A stretch of DNA of 22,924 bases from Roseivirga sp. UBA6061 (GTDB lineage: Bacteria > Bacteroidota > Bacteroidia > Cytophagales > Cyclobacteriaceae): the NCBI GenBank assembly GCA_002427745.1, contig DIYF01000169.1, forward strand, positions 19,749-42,672. The letters run 5' to 3'. The translations under genes and the position numbers were made by a program. A model generated the notes under the pieces. That model saw only the letters and a list, made by a program, of their open reading frames with translations. It ran no database searches and was not told the DNA's origin. Positions 20,497 through 22,924 of the stretch are shown here, in pieces. The number at the start of each line of letters is the position of its first letter. Position 1 is the stretch's first letter.

Positions 20497-21684
20497 TCAA
20501 ACCTTCAGTAGTTTTTTCCTGAATACACGGGCTCCACAATAGATCAACACCGTGTAAACCCCGGGAGGGAGGTGGCTGAGATCGAAAGTGGAAAGCATTG
20601 CTGCTGAGTCAGGTCCGGGCAGGGTGGTTACCGTTCCCGTTTTACTGATAAAGCAAAGTTTTTCTATCGGTTGATGATATCGGATGTTCAGCAGGTCTTG
20701 TACCGGATTGGGGAACAGTTGCGGGGGGCTTTCTCCCGTCATTTGTACCGATACTATCTCGAAATACTCGTAGATACCGCTAAAGTCAGTTTGTTTGAGG
20801 CGATAATAGGAACGTCCTCTGAATGGATTTGTATCGCGGTATTCATATACTCTTTTCTCATTGGTTGTGCCAAAACCGGCAACCATATCCAACACCTGCC
20901 ATTCATGGCCGTCCTGTGATTTAAAAATGGTAAAGTGGCTGTTGTCCACTTCATCCATAGTCTCCCACCGAATATCCACATAACTGCTGCCTTCGGTAGC
21001 GGTGAAGCTTGAGAGCGTTACGGGTAAGATGCTGTCGTCATTGGGGGTGCAGTTGCTATAGTTGCCATATACCACGGCAGTACCACCACCGTCATCCCAC
21101 TGAGCATAATTGCCATCGCCTGTAGCCCATTGATCTGAATAGTCAAAATCAGTGGTGGTGCCATTGATTACTGATCTGAAGAAACGGTTGCCTGAGGGAC
21201 CGTTGGCAAAAGTGCCGGCATCCGTCCAGGTAACATCATCAGAAAACATGACATAAACAGTGCCCAGGTTCTGTCCACACCAGCCGTCAAAATCAATGGC
21301 CGTGACCACACCATCGTTCAGGATAAGGATATGACTTCCTGCCGGGATATCTGTCACGCCAAGGGTGACCCCCTCAAAGGAGAAGTCACAGGACATGGGA
21401 AGCAATGCATTCAGGCTGGCAATAAAAGAGGCGTTGCTGACATAACTGTCCGTTACACCCGTAGCAGTAGCGGCATTAACGGTGCCATACCGGATATCTA
21501 TATCACTGGCCTGGACGTTGGTGATTTCAGTACCGCCACTATACACCACCAGAAATTCGCTGAGACCATCACTGGTACCACAACCATTGATCAGCGCACT
21601 GATCAACTGAGCTTGTTGAGCAGATAGATTATAGAATAAAGCGCACAGCATCAAGGCAAATACCTTGCGTCTCCAGTATTTCAT
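20497..21684 (-). CDS. Secreted protein with T9SS type-A C-terminal signal
   Basis: A 395-residue protein with a signal peptide (residues 1-22, ending NLSAQ). The N-terminal half is a beta-rich domain of unknown family (SEFLVVYSGGTEI, GSHILILNDGVVTAIDFDGW, GNRFFRSVINGTTTDFDYSD). A linker (LPVTLSSFTA) leads to a fibronectin-like module (VDIRWETMDEVDNSHFTIFK, YYRLKQTDFSG) common in Bacteroidota exoproteins. The last 75 residues (LFPNPVQDLLNIRY ... GVYTVLIYCGARVFRKKLLK) are the type-A T9SS sorting domain, which targets it through the outer membrane. The gene that starts beyond 22924 is a tandem paralogue. The role is unknown: surface adhesin or secreted factor. Confidence 0.88.
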   Translation of the reverse strand: MKYWRRKVFALMLCALFYNLSAQQAQLISALINGCGTSDGLSEFLVVYSGGTEITNVQASDIDIRYGTVNAATATGVTDSYVSNASFIASLNALLPMSCDFSFEGVTLGVTDIPAGSHILILNDGVVTAIDFDGWCGQNLGTVYVMFSDDVTWTDAGTFANGPSGNRFFRSVINGTTTDFDYSDQWATGDGNYAQWDDGGGTAVVYGNYSNCTPNDDSILPVTLSSFTATEGSSYVDIRWETMDEVDNSHFTIFKSQDGHEWQVLDMVAGFGTTNEKRVYEYRDTNPFRGRSYYRLKQTDFSGIYEYFEIVSVQMTGESPPQLFPNPVQDLLNIRYHQPIEKLCFISKTGTVTTLPGPDSAAMLSTFDLSHLPPGVYTVLIYCGARVFRKKLLKV

Positions 21685-22066
21685 CGTATCTGATTGAGGT
21701 TATTCCCTATTTATTGGTGCATACAGGGACTTCTTTGCCGCAAAGGGGCAAAAAGAAGCTGGCGTGTTTTGATAGTTTAAATCTATCTACTGAGCCTTCA
21801 TAAATCCTCTTATTTGTGATGAATAAACCGTTAAGATTAAATGTACCTACCCGGGATTAAGCCTATGCCAAAAGGCAATATATTTCAGGTGTATAAGGCT
21901 GAGAGCTTATGACAAATTATTGGATGCGAATTGTAGTTCGATACAAAACTTTGTTACTCCGGAAAAAGATAGCCCGAGCGAAGAAATTGTGTTGAACGGT
22001 GATTGTGTGGCTAAATGTTTCCTGATTGTTACCTCCTGGCAGGCACCTGAAGCACTATGAACGGCC
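21685..22066 (-). other. Intergenic region between the two paralogous secreted-protein genes
   Basis: This 382-base stretch has no credible gene. It contains one hairpin, CTTCTTTGCC (21730-21739) with GGCAAAAAGAAG (21747-21758), 10 bp with a 2-base bulge, in what would be the 5' leader of the gene at 20497-21684. I could not find a convincing -33/-7 pair, so the promoter of that gene is unresolved. Confidence 0.5.
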
Positions 22067-22924
22067 TTAGTCAATCTTGATCAGCTTTTCTTTAAATATG
22101 GTTTTTTCTCCATGAATCAGTACCCGGTACACCCCGTTGGGCAGGTGGCGAATATCAAAGCGGGTCCCCATTCCACTGGCGCCCTGTCCGTCAATTCGGT
22201 AGATCCGCCCCTGGCTACTGATAAGGCTGAGGCAGTCAATTGACTCTGAGCAGTTGACTGATATATAATCTGAGCTGGGATTGGGGTAAAGCTTTAAATC
22301 AATATCAGAGGGATCAAACATTACGGAGATCAGCTCAAATACTTCGGAGCTACCATTGAAATCTGTTTGGCGTAGCTTATAGTAAGCTCTGCCGGCCAGA
22401 GGAGAGCGATCCACAAACTCATACTCTATTACCTCCGTAGACATGTCTCTGCCCGCTACTATGGCCACCTCTGTCCAGTTCATGGCATCGGCTGAGCGAT
22501 AGAGGTTGAAATGGCTGTTGTCTACTTCTTTGCCGGTAGCCCAGCGTATGGATACGTGGTCCGTCATGGCGAATGCCTCGAAACTAAGGAGATTGACAGG
22601 CAGTACATCCAGGTTGACAGGCGTACAGTTCGTATAGTTACTGTAGATGTTGCCCGAACCTCCGCCATCATTCCACTGTACGTAGTCTCCATTGGCCGGA
22701 GAGCCCCAGTTTAACTGACTGGTGTTGTTGTAATCAAGATCTGTAGTGGTACCATTGATTACCGAGCGGAAAAACCGGTTGGTAGCAGGATCGTCTTCAA
22801 AAGCTCCGGCATCAGGCCAGTCAGTATCATCAGAAAACAGCACATATACCGTTCCGAGGTTCTGGCCGCACAGGCCATCGAAGTCGATCGCGGTGCTGAC
22901 ACCATCATTGAGAATAAGAATATG
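22067..22924 (-). CDS. Secreted T9SS type-A protein, paralogue of the upstream-neighbour type (N-terminus beyond window)
   Basis: The frame is open from the window edge to the TAA at 22067-22069, 285 residues. It matches the protein at 20497-21684 along its whole length: HILILNDGV, TAIDFDG, CGQNLGTVYVLFSDD, NRFFRSVINGTTTDLDYN, LPVNLLSFEAF, VDNSHFNLYRS, YYKLRQTDFNGS. It ends in the type-A sorting domain (LYPNPSSDYISVNCSESIDC ... GVYRVLIHGEKTIFKEKLIK). The true start lies to the right of the window; an in-frame GTG at 22843 is a Val codon within a conserved strand, not a start. It and its neighbour are a tandem duplication, separately transcribed given the 382-base gap. Confidence 0.88.
   Translation of the reverse strand, partial: HILILNDGVSTAIDFDGLCGQNLGTVYVLFSDDTDWPDAGAFEDDPATNRFFRSVINGTTTDLDYNNTSQLNWGSPANGDYVQWNDGGGSGNIYSNYTNCTPVNLDVLPVNLLSFEAFAMTDHVSIRWATGKEVDNSHFNLYRSADAMNWTEVAIVAGRDMSTEVIEYEFVDRSPLAGRAYYKLRQTDFNGSSEVFELISVMFDPSDIDLKLYPNPSSDYISVNCSESIDCLSLISSQGRIYRIDGQGASGMGTRFDIRHLPNGVYRVLIHGEKTIFKEKLIKID

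Noticed and set aside
22067..22843. GTG at 22843 as the start of the last gene
   Set aside because: The frame continues to the window edge and the upstream residues align with the tandem paralogue; the GTG is an internal Val.

Overview
The window looks like chromosome of a Bacteroidota, most likely a Cytophagales-type gliding or marine-type bacterium. The reasons are promoters of the TTTG-N19-TAnnTTTG form, two kinds of type IX secretion (T9SS) C-terminal signal (type A and the CHU_C type B), a menaquinone gene (menB), permeases carrying the Bacteroidota 'permease prefix' domain, and short REP-like palindromes next to a REP-type tyrosine transposase. Nearly all protein genes lie on the minus strand. 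The exceptions are an AraC-type regulator and the RNA-rich block at 2.6-4.1 kb.

Layout. 1-2466 (-): a YbbP-like two-module FtsX permease running off the left edge. 2556-3202: its promoter, then two short plus-strand transcription units, each a Bacteroidota promoter, a tiny ORF and an intrinsic terminator. The two tiny peptides (2658-2750 and 3052-3111) resemble each other. 3280-4073 (+): an unusual tRNA array: Glu(UUC), an unassigned degenerate tRNA-like element, Gln(UUG), Ser(GCU), Ser(UGA) with a palindrome in its variable arm, Cys(GCA) with a 32-nt hairpin inside its anticodon loop, and a broken second copy of the Cys 3' half. 4107-5732 (-): a PPOX-type flavoprotein and a secreted NTF2-like protein. 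5857-5948: REP-like palindromes. 5970-14234 (-): a tight operon of a PadR-type regulator and three tandem paralogous orphan MacB/FtsX permeases, with two copies of a direct repeat upstream of padR. 14351-15731: a DUF983 zinc-ribbon membrane protein and a divergent AraC-type regulator. 15740-19688 (-): a small two-helix membrane protein translationally coupled to a T9SS type-B protein, a membrane-anchored GH113-like glycosidase, and menB. 19768-20430 (-): a REP-associated tyrosine transposase with a 12-bp hairpin beside it. 20497-22924 (-): two tandem paralogous T9SS type-A secreted proteins, the second cut by the right edge.

The most unusual part is 2.6-4.1 kb. Both tiny peptides are built largely from Ser, Gln, Cys and Glu: 12 of 19 residues in the second, and 10 of the first 14 counted from the second Met in the first. 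These are the amino acids of the five assignable tRNA genes just downstream, and both Ser codon boxes are represented in the peptides and in the array. This suggests, without proving it, a leader-peptide attenuator that senses charging of the tRNAs it controls. The tRNAs themselves are being invaded by, or have taken on, palindromic hairpins at different positions: anticodon loop, variable arm and T arm.
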